Shown here: in pieces, positions 35,710-44,733 of the stretch
Layout: every line of letters begins with the position of its first letter
Position numbering within the stretch: the stretch's first letter is position 1
From: an uncultured Clostridia bacterium
GTDB lineage: Bacteria; Bacillota; Clostridia; Lachnospirales; Anaerotignaceae
Direction: 5' to 3'
Length of the DNA: 64,000 nucleotides
Assembly (NCBI GenBank): GCA_902477755.1
Contig: CABSIK010000001.1
Span: forward strand, 124,001-188,000
Position numbers and translations under genes: made by a program
The notes under the pieces: model-generated
Databases searched by the model: none
Seen by the model: only the letters and a program-made list of their open reading frames with translations
What the model was told of the DNA's origin: nothing

Positions 35710-38700
35710 TTGGATATTACAAAGATTTCCATCAAACGTCCCGTGGCGATCATGATGGTCATGTTTATCATCATTATCCTCGGTGCTGTTTCTGTTACCA
35801 AAATGGAAATGGAATTGACGCCTGAAACGGAAATGTCTATGGTCATGATTATGACCACTTATGAAGATGCAGGGCCGGAAGAAGTGGAAAATCTGGTCAC
35901 AGAAAAAATCGAAAGCGCAGTTGCCAATGTGGAAAATGTAGAATCCATTTCTTCCACATCTTCTGAAGGCAGTTCTATGGTTTCTATTGAATTTAATTAT
36001 GGAACAAATTTGGATACTGCCATTACAGACTTGCGTGATAAATTGAGCATAGTAGAAGCCACTTTGCCGGATGGATGCGGCTCGCCAAATATCATGAAAA
36101 TGGATATGAATTCCATGCCTATTGCTACTATTGTCGTTTCCGGCGAAGATATGACAACAGACGAATTGAAATCATTCGCTGAGAACGATATCGAACCTCG
36201 ACTGGAACGTCAGGAAGGGGTTGCTTCCGTTGACGTTATGGGTGGTACAGAACAGGAGATCCTCATTGAGATCGATCCGGAACGGCTGGAAGGCTTGGGA
36301 TTGACTATGACTTCTATTGGACAGATCCTTTCGGCTGAAAACAGCAACCAGTCCGGCGGCAGTATCTCCTATGGCGAAAAGAGCATGACCATCAGCACAA
36401 AGCTGCAGATGGAAAGTATAGAAGATGTGAAAAATACGCCTATTCAAATTGCAGATGGTACAGTCATGCGATTGAGTGATATTGCAACAGTAACTGAAAC
36501 GCAGAAGGAAATTACATCCATCAGCCGTTATAATGGGGAATCTTGTGTCACTCTTTCTGTAACACAGTCCAGTGATGGCAACACGGTTACTGCTGTTAAT
36601 AATATTTTGGATGAAGTGGAACAGCTCTCGGCAGAATATCCGGATATGACAATTGATGTGGTAAGTGAATCCGGCAGTACCATTGAAGACTCTATTATGA
36701 ATGTTGTATCTAATATTTTTACAGGCGCCATTCTTTCCGTTCTGGTCATGTTTGTGTTCCTGAAGAATGTTGGGCTGACTGGGGTTATTGCTGTTTCCAT
36801 GCCAATTTCCATTATTGGTACCTTTGTATTCTTGTATTTCTCAGGCACAACCTTGAATATGATCTCTTTGGGTGGTTTGTCCGTTGGTGTTGGTATGCTG
36901 GTGGATAACTCGGTGGTAATGCTGGAAAATATTTATCGGTATCGTACTGCCCTAGGTTATGGAAAGGTGAAAGGAACCTACCGTGCAGGCAGAGAAGTGC
37001 GTTCCTCCCTGATTGCATCCACATTGACGACCATTGTCGTATTCATTCCCTTTGTGTTTGTGTCAGGTATGATGATGCAGATGATGACAGATCTGGCTCT
37101 TGCCATTGTATTCTCTTTGACTATGTCTTTGATTTCTGCGATGACAGTAGTGCCAATGCTGGCAGGGAACTATGTTAATAACGTACATCGTAATAAAGCA
37201 CCTAAGAAGCTGGATTTTATCAATAAAATGCTGAATATGTTTGACGTTGGCATGAAAAAACTCAGTGATCTATATGGTAGATTTCTGAAGTGGGCAGTTT
37301 GGCACAAGAAAAGAACACTTTCCTGTGTACTTCTGGTTTTTGTTGCTTCACTGTGCATGCTGCCGTCAATTGGTATGGAATTGATGCCATCTTCTGATGA
37401 AGGCACATTTTCAGTGACAGTTAAAGCGCCCAAAGGCAGCAGTTTGGATACTGTAGATGCTTTGTCTTTGCAGGTAGAAGAAATTCTGGAGCAAATTCCA
37501 GAAATGGTATCAATCAGCGTTACCATGTCTGGTTCTTCTGGCTCTATACAGGGCAGTGGCGAAGAAAGCAGCATCAGTTGCGTATTGGTAGATAAAAATG
37601 AACGTGACCGCAGTACAGATGAAATTGTGGAAGAAGTGCGTAATTCCGTGAAGAATATTGCAGGGGCAGAAATCAATGTTTCTTCCAGTTCCAGCATGGG
37701 CTCTATGATGGGCGGCGGCGTTTCCGTTGAGATCTATGGGGATGATATGGATAAACTTCAGGAAATCAGTGATCAGATTGCGCTTCAGATGGAACAGATT
37801 GAAGGCGTGCGTCAGGTAAGCAGTTCTCTGGAAAATCAGGATACGGAAGTTGCCCTGCAAATTGATAAAGAACGTGCAAGACAGTATGGACTTACTGGTT
37901 CTGATATTGCGAGCCAAGTAAGAAATACCGTTTCTGGCTATACGGCTACTACATTGAAAGCAGACGGAACAGAAATGGATATTCGTATCGTTTTCCCTGA
38001 TGACAGTATGTCTACATTGAGTGATGTAAATGACCTGTCTATTATGACGGGTGACGGCAAAGTGATTCCTTTGTCCTCTGTGGCAGAAATTACCATGGAA
38101 AATATACCATCTTCTATTTCCAGAGATGACCAGAGCAGATATGTAACCATTTCCTGTGATGTATACGGCCGTGACAGCGGCAGCATCGGAAACGATGTAC
38201 AGGCGATCATAGACCAGATGACCATTCCTGATGGTTACAGCGTAAAACTTGGCGGTACCAATGAAATGATGAATGACACATTCTCCTCATTGGGTCTTGT
38301 AATCGTGCTGGCGATTGTGCTGGTTTATATGGTTATGGCGGCACAGTTTGAATCCTTCGTAAATCCTTTTATCATCATGTTTACCATTCCGTTGGCATTT
38401 ACAGGCGCTATTTTCCTGCTTTTCATTACAGGAGAATCCTTGAGTATGATGGCATTGATCGGTTGTCTGGTGTTGGTTGGTATCGTTGTAAACAATGGTA
38501 TTGTTTTGATCGACTATATAGACATTTTACGGAATAGAGATGGTTATTCACTGGTAGATGCTGTTTTGACAGCGTGTCCTACCAGATTAAGACCTATTTT
38601 GATGACGGCGTTAACGACTATTTTAGGGCAGTTCCCCATGATTTTTTCGACCGGGACGAATAGCGAAACATTGAAAGGCATGGGGCTTGTTATTGCCGGT

Positions 38701-38844
38701 GGTCTGGCGGCATCTACATTCCTGACACTGGTGGTAGCGCCTTTGCTGTACATGATTTTAGACCGTTTTGTGCAGTCGTTCCGCAGAAAAATGAAATTTA
38801 CCCAAAAAGCAAATCCTTATGAAATCGAACAGGAATGCTGTTAA
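35710..38844 (+). CDS. RND-family efflux transporter (AcrB/MexB-like)
   Basis: Proton-driven exporter of about 1044 residues with the RND duplicated plan: membrane helix 1 near residue 12, a large extracellular loop (~35-325), a block of helices (VLVMFVFLKN, GVIAVSMPISIIGTF, SLGGLSVGVGMLVDNSVVMLENI), and the repeat in the second half (LVIVLAIVLVYMVMAAQFESF, GCLVLVGIVVNNGIVLIDYID). The Asp in VGMLVDNSVV fits the family's TM4 proton relay. The start is TTG 35710, 10 bases after AAAGGAG; the TTG at 35701 is too close to that site, and the ATG at 35706 is out of frame. Substrate unknown. Confidence 0.93.
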   Translation: MDITKISIKRPVAIMMVMFIIIILGAVSVTKMEMELTPETEMSMVMIMTTYEDAGPEEVENLVTEKIESAVANVENVESISSTSSEGSSMVSIEFNYGTNLDTAITDLRDKLSIVEATLPDGCGSPNIMKMDMNSMPIATIVVSGEDMTTDELKSFAENDIEPRLERQEGVASVDVMGGTEQEILIEIDPERLEGLGLTMTSIGQILSAENSNQSGGSISYGEKSMTISTKLQMESIEDVKNTPIQIADGTVMRLSDIATVTETQKEITSISRYNGESCVTLSVTQSSDGNTVTAVNNILDEVEQLSAEYPDMTIDVVSESGSTIEDSIMNVVSNIFTGAILSVLVMFVFLKNVGLTGVIAVSMPISIIGTFVFLYFSGTTLNMISLGGLSVGVGMLVDNSVVMLENIYRYRTALGYGKVKGTYRAGREVRSSLIASTLTTIVVFIPFVFVSGMMMQMMTDLALAIVFSLTMSLISAMTVVPMLAGNYVNNVHRNKAPKKLDFINKMLNMFDVGMKKLSDLYGRFLKWAVWHKKRTLSCVLLVFVASLCMLPSIGMELMPSSDEGTFSVTVKAPKGSSLDTVDALSLQVEEILEQIPEMVSISVTMSGSSGSIQGSGEESSISCVLVDKNERDRSTDEIVEEVRNSVKNIAGAEINVSSSSSMGSMMGGGVSVEIYGDDMDKLQEISDQIALQMEQIEGVRQVSSSLENQDTEVALQIDKERARQYGLTGSDIASQVRNTVSGYTATTLKADGTEMDIRIVFPDDSMSTLSDVNDLSIMTGDGKVIPLSSVAEITMENIPSSISRDDQSRYVTISCDVYGRDSGSIGNDVQAIIDQMTIPDGYSVKLGGTNEMMNDTFSSLGLVIVLAIVLVYMVMAAQFESFVNPFIIMFTIPLAFTGAIFLLFITGESLSMMALIGCLVLVGIVVNNGIVLIDYIDILRNRDGYSLVDAVLTACPTRLRPILMTALTTILGQFPMIFSTGTNSETLKGMGLVIAGGLAASTFLTLVVAPLLYMILDRFVQSFRRKMKFTQKANPYEIEQECC

Positions 38845-38863
38845 AATGGAAAGGAGGTTTTTT

Positions 38864-39976
38864 ATGAAGTATAAATTGGCACTGGTGCTGGCGCTGACAA
38901 TGGCCATGCCTGCAACAACTGCTTTTGCAGCAGAAACCACTGAAGTGGCAGAGACTGCTTCAATTTGGCAGCTGACTTTAGAAGAAGCATTAGAGCTGGC
39001 GGAAGAAAATAGCTCGGAGCTGGATAATGTGGCAGAAAAAGCAGAATATCTTCAGGATTTGAAAGAAGATATCTGGGATATCACAGGCTCTTTTTCTGTG
39101 CCAACAGTCAGTTATCAACAGTGGGTTGATGATGATATCTACAGTATTTATTCTCAGATTCAATCCATCAGCAGCAGCATGACACAAAACCGCTATACAG
39201 AAGAAATTACTAAGCTGACTTTGGAATCTACCGTAAAAACTTATTTCACTTCTATTCTGAGTGATGAAAGTTCTCTGGAGGTTGCCAAAAAAGAAGCGGA
39301 AGTGAAGAAAACACAATATCTTCAAGGGCAGACAAAAAATACAATGGGATTGATCAGTGACTATGATCTGCGAACGTTGGAAACAGATTATAAGACTGCA
39401 ATGAATAATGTGGAAACGCTGGAGCGTACCATTGAGGAGGAATATCGTTCTTTCAATCAGCTTCTTGGCATCAGTGAGGATAAAGAATACGAATTGGTAT
39501 ATGATGTGGAATATACAACATATTCCATGGGACAGAGTATGACACAGTATATTCAAAACAAGCTGAATACAGATTATACCATCAAGCAGCTGGAGCAGAA
39601 TGTGGATGATGCGGAGTTTAACAAAAATTATATGTCTATGTCCAGTACAAACTCTCAGTCTGCAACGAACAAATATTCATACGAAGAAGCCAAAAGCACT
39701 TTAAAGACTGCAAAAGAGGAAAAGGAGCTGGCAATTCAGAACGCTTATAATGAAGTATTGGAACTGGAAGACCAATATGAAACTGCCCAACGGAATTTGG
39801 AGACAGCAAAATCCAATTTAGAACTGGCAGAATTGAATTATTCTTTAGGCAGAAATACAGCACTGGATGTGACAATTGCAGAGCTTAGCGTAGAAGAAGC
39901 GGAAAATGCGCTGGCGCAGATCGTATACTCCCATGACATGAAGGTTTACCAGTTAGAAAATACAGAATTGCTGTAA
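38864..39976 (+). CDS. TolC-like outer channel/efflux protein
   Basis: 370 residues with signal peptide (cleavage near TTAFA-AE) and a TolC-family helical pattern: an N-terminal LTLEEALELAEENS motif, two long coiled-coil regions with repeated Leu/Ala/Asn spacing (TAQRNLETAKSNLELAELNYSLGRNTALDVTIAELSVEEAENAL split across ~310-360) and a duplicated layout. It is shorter than Gram-negative TolC (~470). GGAAAGGAGG precedes the ATG, only 20 bases after the pump. Presence of a TolC-like partner in a genome with SLH proteins and clostridial style is noteworthy; in a monoderm it may span the wall rather than an outer membrane. Confidence 0.8.
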   Translation: MKYKLALVLALTMAMPATTAFAAETTEVAETASIWQLTLEEALELAEENSSELDNVAEKAEYLQDLKEDIWDITGSFSVPTVSYQQWVDDDIYSIYSQIQSISSSMTQNRYTEEITKLTLESTVKTYFTSILSDESSLEVAKKEAEVKKTQYLQGQTKNTMGLISDYDLRTLETDYKTAMNNVETLERTIEEEYRSFNQLLGISEDKEYELVYDVEYTTYSMGQSMTQYIQNKLNTDYTIKQLEQNVDDAEFNKNYMSMSSTNSQSATNKYSYEEAKSTLKTAKEEKELAIQNAYNEVLELEDQYETAQRNLETAKSNLELAELNYSLGRNTALDVTIAELSVEEAENALAQIVYSHDMKVYQLENTELL

Positions 39977-40037
39977 AAATGTTTTCACATAAAATACGTT
40001 TATGATTTTCCTTTTTAAAATTAGATAAAACAAACGC

Positions 40038-40107
40038 AGAAAGCAACTTCCCCTTAAGAAAACATTGATTTTCGCTTCCTTAATTTCTTAAGGGGAATTG
40101 CGACGGC
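40038..40107. repeat. Palindromic inverted repeat, right copy
   Basis: Reverse complement of the element at 32322-32384. The internal dyad is nearly perfect here: TTCCCCTTAAGAAA pairs with TTTCTTAAGGGGAA. No T tract, so not a standard terminator. Confidence 0.75.
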
Positions 40108-40136
40108 TTTCTTTGTTCTCTTATGAAGCTGCCCCT
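40105..40136 (-). repeat. Short intergenic repeat, copy c (inverted)
   Basis: Reverse complement of the element at 32079/32228, directly adjoining the palindromic repeat. The combined block appears in mirror order at the two ends of the efflux locus. Confidence 0.45.
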
Positions 40137-40999
40137 AAAGGCATGTGATTTTCATTGATTTGGAAATGGCATGCCTTTCTTTTTTGAGTGGGGGAATGGG
40201 AATTATATAGAGTGCGAGCGTGAACTATAGAACACTTGTGGAATTGTTTTGAAAAAAACACTTCTGTTTTATAGTGATTGCAAATTGGTTTTACTTAAAA
40301 TAAACTGCAAACAAAATGCAGGAAAATAGGTAAAGATCTCTGGAATTTAATAGGTTCATTTGATGTGATTTTCCCAATACACGGTTTAAGAAACATTTAG
40401 GATTCAGTTATTGTGAAAAAATTGTATGAAAATTCGTAATATCATAAAAAACTTGAATCAACTTTTGTTGTTTATCTTTGATATTTTGCTTGCAATCTTT
40501 TTCAAATAAAAGCAGGAGGGAACCATAAAGTGTATTCGTCAAATTTTATGATGATTTTGAGACGTATATTTTATTCAAAACTGCTAATTTGCATGGCAGA
40601 ATCCATTGATTGTGAAAGTTTTGATTGTAAAATATATCATATTGAACTTATCGGAAAACAATATATAAAAGATTGTTTAAAAAACTTATTCCGAAAATTC
40701 ATGAAAAATATATACAGCTTTTCGGGATTTTGTATTGTGTATATCTTTTAAAGTGTATAAAAAAGTTTGCTCAAAGTTTCGTTTTATTTGCAATATTGAT
40801 ATGGAATACAAAAAATGATACTATATTTCCTGTGAAATTTCTGATCAGATAAAATTATTTTCACATAATAAACTTTAATGTACTTATCTTAACGGAGAAA
40901 ATGTTATATTTTAAACAGGAAATTTAGGTACGAATAAGGACTTATCTAGTAATATGCAGTGCAAAATTGATAATGTTTAGACAAGGAAAGGAGAACTTC
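40137..40999. other. Long AT-rich gap, no confident gene
   Basis: About 860 bases. The only candidate is a 73-codon frame (GTG 40530 to 40751) behind AGGAGGG at good spacing. Its product is Cys/Ile/Phe-rich, matches no family I know, and follows local AT bias. No tRNA or strong hairpin seen. Upstream signals of the alanine symporter presumably lie at the right-hand end. Confidence 0.4.
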
Positions 41000-42424
41000 A
41001 TGGAAGGTTTTGTAGAAGCGTTGAAAAGCATACAGGGTGTCGTCTGGGGGCCAATTACCATTTTACTGCTATTATTTACCGGATTATATTATACCATCCG
41101 CCTCAAAGGCATACAGATTTTTCATTTGCATAAGTCATTTCAATTCATTTTTGAAAAAGAAGAAGGACAAGGTGATGTTTCTACATTGGGTTCTTTGTGC
41201 ACAGCGTTGGCAGCGACAATTGGTACCGGCAGTATCGTAGGCGTTGCAACTGCATTGCGTGCTGGTGGCCCTGGTTCTTTGTTCTGGATGTGGCTGTCCG
41301 CATTTTTTGGTATGGCAACAAAATATGCAGAATGTGTGCTGGCAGTCAAGTACAGAAGCAAAGACCAAAATGGACAGGTTGCAGGCGGCCCTATGTATTA
41401 CATTGAATTAGGTCTTGGAAAAAAATTCAAATGGCTTGCTTGTGCATTTGCGTTCTTTGGCATATTTACAGCACTTTTGGGCTGTGGTACTTTCCCACAG
41501 GTAAATGCCATTGTAGAATCAGTCAATAATGCCTTTCAAGTGCCTGTGACCATCTTGGGTATCATCATCACCATTCTGGCAGCGGCGGTAATTTTTGGCG
41601 GTATTGGTTCCATTTCCAAAGTAGCGGAATTGGTCGTACCTGTTATGGCAATTGCTTACATTTTAGGCTGCGTTGTTGCTTTGATTTTGCAGGCAGATCA
41701 GTTGCCAGCTGCATTTGCTCAGATTTTCCAGTCTGCATTTACACCGCATGCAATGGGTGGCGGTATCGCAGGTACTGTTGTTATTTCCGTTATGACTGCT
41801 ATGAGAACCGGCGTAGCAAGAGGTATTTATACCAACGAGGCTGGTCTGGGCAGTGCGCCGATCGTTGCAGCAGCAGCGCAGACAAATTCTCCTGTTAGAC
41901 AGGGTATTGTATCCATGCTGGGGGTATTCCTGACAACAATTATCATTTGTACGATGACAGCTCTTGTTATCATTTCTTCTGGTTTGCTGGAAACACCTGT
42001 AAATGGTGTACTGCTGGACGGCGGTCTGTTGTCCAATACAGCATTCCAGCAGTCCTTACCCGGAAATATCGGCTTGTATATTGTTTCTATTGGTCTGGTA
42101 TTTTTCTCCTTTACGACCATCATTGGCTGGAGTTATTATGGAGAAAGATGTCTGGTGTATTTATGTGGAGGCACAAAGCTGATTACTGTATATCGTATTT
42201 TATATATCATCTGTATTGCAGCAGCGCCTTATTTGACATTAGATGCAATCTGGATTTTGGCGGATATTACAAATGCTCTCATGGCATTCCCGAACCTGGT
42301 TGGTCTGTTGCTGCTCAGCCCTGTAGTCATTAAAGAGACAAATATTTATTTTGAAAATTTGAAAAAAGAACGGGCAAAACAAAGTGCAAAAGGATTTACA
42401 GGTGTGGGAGATTTGGAAGCATAA
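41000..42424 (+). CDS. Sodium:alanine/glycine symporter (AGCS family)
   Basis: 474 residues and ~10 membrane helices. The AGCS signatures are clear: ALAATIGTGSIVGVATALRAGGPGSLFWMW (split across ~70-100), FFGMATKYAECVLAVKYR and AGGPMYYIELGLG. It imports alanine or glycine with Na+. The ATG at 41000 follows GGAAAGGAG; an upstream in-frame ATG at 40967 would put extra charged residues before the first helix. Monocistronic, ended by the hairpin at 42507. Substrate preference between alanine and glycine cannot be told. Confidence 0.93.
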   Translation: MEGFVEALKSIQGVVWGPITILLLLFTGLYYTIRLKGIQIFHLHKSFQFIFEKEEGQGDVSTLGSLCTALAATIGTGSIVGVATALRAGGPGSLFWMWLSAFFGMATKYAECVLAVKYRSKDQNGQVAGGPMYYIELGLGKKFKWLACAFAFFGIFTALLGCGTFPQVNAIVESVNNAFQVPVTILGIIITILAAAVIFGGIGSISKVAELVVPVMAIAYILGCVVALILQADQLPAAFAQIFQSAFTPHAMGGGIAGTVVISVMTAMRTGVARGIYTNEAGLGSAPIVAAAAQTNSPVRQGIVSMLGVFLTTIIICTMTALVIISSGLLETPVNGVLLDGGLLSNTAFQQSLPGNIGLYIVSIGLVFFSFTTIIGWSYYGERCLVYLCGGTKLITVYRILYIICIAAAPYLTLDAIWILADITNALMAFPNLVGLLLLSPVVIKETNIYFENLKKERAKQSAKGFTGVGDLEA

Positions 42425-42506
42425 ACAATGCTGAATATGCTTTTTTACAGGCTTCTGGAAAAAGCTGTTAATCCCGAAAATCTTTTATTTTTATAAAAAT
42501 TTGATA

Positions 42507-42557
42507 CCGACCTCTAAGAATCAGATGGAAAGTCTGAAGATTAGAGGTCGGTTTTTT
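42507..42557 (+). terminator. Terminator after alanine symporter
   Basis: CCGACCTCTA (42507-42516) pairs with TAGAGGTCGG (42542-42551), followed by TTTTTT. An inner CAGA-TGGAAAG-TCTG stem sits at the top. Confidence 0.85.
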
Positions 42558-42678
42558 ATTGACGCCGTCAAAAGAAACAGCAGTACGATTTTATAGGGAT
42601 TTTTAATTTTATCTAATTTAGGAATATGATGGTAAATGTAGTATAATAATGCTATATCATGTGGAAAAGAGGAATTTT

Positions 42679-43356
42679 ATGAAAATATTGATTATAGAAG
42701 ATGATGAACTTCTTGCAAGTTCCGTCAAAATGCTTTTAGAAAAAAACGGATTTCAGGGTGACATGGTTTTTGATGGAGAAGCTGGTATAGAATATGCATT
42801 GCTTGGCATTTACGATTTGATCATCCTGGATGTTATGATGCCCGGAAAAAATGGCTATGAAGTGGCACATAGCATACGGTTAAAGCACTGCGGCACACCC
42901 ATTTTAATGCTCACTGCAAAATCACAACTGGAAGATCGTGTTACCGGGCTGAATGCCGGCGCAGATTATTATCTTTCTAAACCCTTTCATGCAAGAGAAC
43001 TGTTGGCATGTATCAATGCACTTTTACGCAGACAGGGAAATCAAGTTGATGAATTGATTTTTGGCAATACAGCCTTGGATTTATCATCGGCTATGCTGGT
43101 TTGCGGTGAAAACAGTATCCGTTTATCTGCAAAAGAATTTGATATTATGCGGATGCTCTTTCAATCAGGCAAAAATAATTTATCTAAAGAGAGCATTCTA
43201 TTAAAAGTTTGGGGATATGATTCGGAAGCAGTGGAAAATCATGTGGAAGTATATGTTGGATTCTTGAGAAAAAAATTAAAAAGCATCAATTCCAATATTC
43301 GTATAGAAGCAGTGCGCAATCTGGGATACCATTTGGAGGCTCATACAGATGATTAA
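42679..43356 (+). CDS. OmpR-family response regulator
   Basis: 225 residues: receiver (EDDELLASSV at the start, phospho-Asp in LIILDVMMPGKNG, Lys in DYYLSKPF) and winged-helix domain with SAKEFDIMRML and a final EAVRNLGYHLEA. The ATG at 42679 is chosen for AAGAGGA just upstream and the canonical ILIIEDDE start. It overlaps its kinase by 8 bases, so translation is coupled. Target genes are not evident; the symporter upstream and the SLH-MBL protein downstream are the nearest candidates. Confidence 0.92.
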   Translation: MKILIIEDDELLASSVKMLLEKNGFQGDMVFDGEAGIEYALLGIYDLIILDVMMPGKNGYEVAHSIRLKHCGTPILMLTAKSQLEDRVTGLNAGADYYLSKPFHARELLACINALLRRQGNQVDELIFGNTALDLSSAMLVCGENSIRLSAKEFDIMRMLFQSGKNNLSKESILLKVWGYDSEAVENHVEVYVGFLRKKLKSINSNIRIEAVRNLGYHLEAHTDD

Positions 43357-44554
43357 AAAACTCAAATTTAAATTTGTTGCGATCAATATGCTTATTATAT
43401 CCGTTATATTATTGATTAGCATGGGGGTACTATATTACTCCACATGCGATGATTTTAAGCAGAGAAGCATCAACATGATGGAAAGCATCAGCATAAACCC
43501 ATATAAATTGAAAGTCATAGAAGAACATTCAGAGGAAATCCGTCTGCCATATTTTGCGGTATTATTGGATGCAGATGGAAATTTGGAGCGTGTTATAGGC
43601 GGATATTATGACTTATCAGATAAGGTTTTGCTGGAGAACATGATTCATGAGGTTATGGAATCAGATGAAACCATTGGTGAATTGCATGATGTAAATCTAA
43701 GATATATGTATTCAAAATCTGATGAAGATTGCCGCATCGTATTTTCAGATATTTCAAATGAAAAAGCTATGCTGGAAAATTTGCTGTATACTTGTATTTG
43801 GATTTATTTGATTAGTTTTGCTGCTTTTTTAGCCATCAGTATACTGCTTGCAAAATGGGCAATAAAGCCTGTACAGAAAGCATGGGAGCAGCAGAAGCAG
43901 TTTATTGCAGATGCTTCTCATGAATTGAAAACACCGCTGACGGTCATTACAACAAATGCGGAGCTTTTGGAAAATGGCAGATATAACGAAAATGACATGC
44001 ATATATTTTCCAGCAATATATTAAACATGTCAAACCAAATGAGGGTTTTATTAGAGAGAATGATAGAATTGGCAAAAGGGGATGTGCAGACAAGTGTCCC
44101 ACATGAAAAGTTGGATATGAGCAAACTGATCTTGGATAGTATTTTGCCATACGAAGCTGTCTTTTTTGAGAAAAACTTGAATTTGCAATATGATATTGAA
44201 GAAAATATTACAGTAAATGGGGATACCCTTCAGATTAGGCAGGTATTGGATATTTTGCTGGACAATGCGTTAAAATATGCCATTGTTCCGGGGATAGTTG
44301 GTGTGTCTTTGAAAAAGCAAAATAAAAAATACTGCGTTTTATCGGTATCTAATACTGGAGAAAAAATTACTTCTGAACAGAAAAAGCTTATTTTCCAAAG
44401 ATTCTATCGCATGGATCGCGCCCATACACAAAAAGGCAGTTTTGGGTTAGGACTTGCCATAGCAAAAAATATCGTGATCCATCATAAAGGAAAAATATGG
44501 GTGGAAAGTGAAAATGGATTAAACACATTTTTTGTAAAATTGCCAATGGCATAA
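43349..44554 (+). CDS. Sensor histidine kinase
   Basis: 401 residues with a classic two-helix membrane sensor: TM1 ~9-30, an external domain (~31-145), TM2 ~150-170. HisKA carries the phospho-His in ADASHELKTPLTVITTNAELL; the ATP-binding domain has N box DNALKYAI and the G box GSFGLGLAIAKNIV. No clear HAMP domain: the linker between TM2 and HisKA is short (KWAIKPVQKAWEQQ). The external sensor is not recognised. Partner is the overlapping upstream regulator. Confidence 0.9.
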   Translation: MIKKLKFKFVAINMLIISVILLISMGVLYYSTCDDFKQRSINMMESISINPYKLKVIEEHSEEIRLPYFAVLLDADGNLERVIGGYYDLSDKVLLENMIHEVMESDETIGELHDVNLRYMYSKSDEDCRIVFSDISNEKAMLENLLYTCIWIYLISFAAFLAISILLAKWAIKPVQKAWEQQKQFIADASHELKTPLTVITTNAELLENGRYNENDMHIFSSNILNMSNQMRVLLERMIELAKGDVQTSVPHEKLDMSKLILDSILPYEAVFFEKNLNLQYDIEENITVNGDTLQIRQVLDILLDNALKYAIVPGIVGVSLKKQNKKYCVLSVSNTGEKITSEQKKLIFQRFYRMDRAHTQKGSFGLGLAIAKNIVIHHKGKIWVESENGLNTFFVKLPMA

Positions 44555-44733
44555 AAGTTTTAGGTGATATCAATATTTTCAGGGTATTTTCAGCTTTAAT
44601 TTGTATAATACATTTGCCTATTGTTAAGCAGCTATAAATTCAAAAGACCGTTTTGTGATATAGCGATATTGAGAAGGTTGATTTTCCGACTGGCTTAACG
44701 ATACAAATACTTATTAAAGGAGGAAAATAGCTG

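Noticed and set aside
40530..40751. 73-codon gene candidate behind AGGAGGG
   Set aside because: Good spacing, but AT-driven residue content and no family resemblance; noted only in the gap entry.
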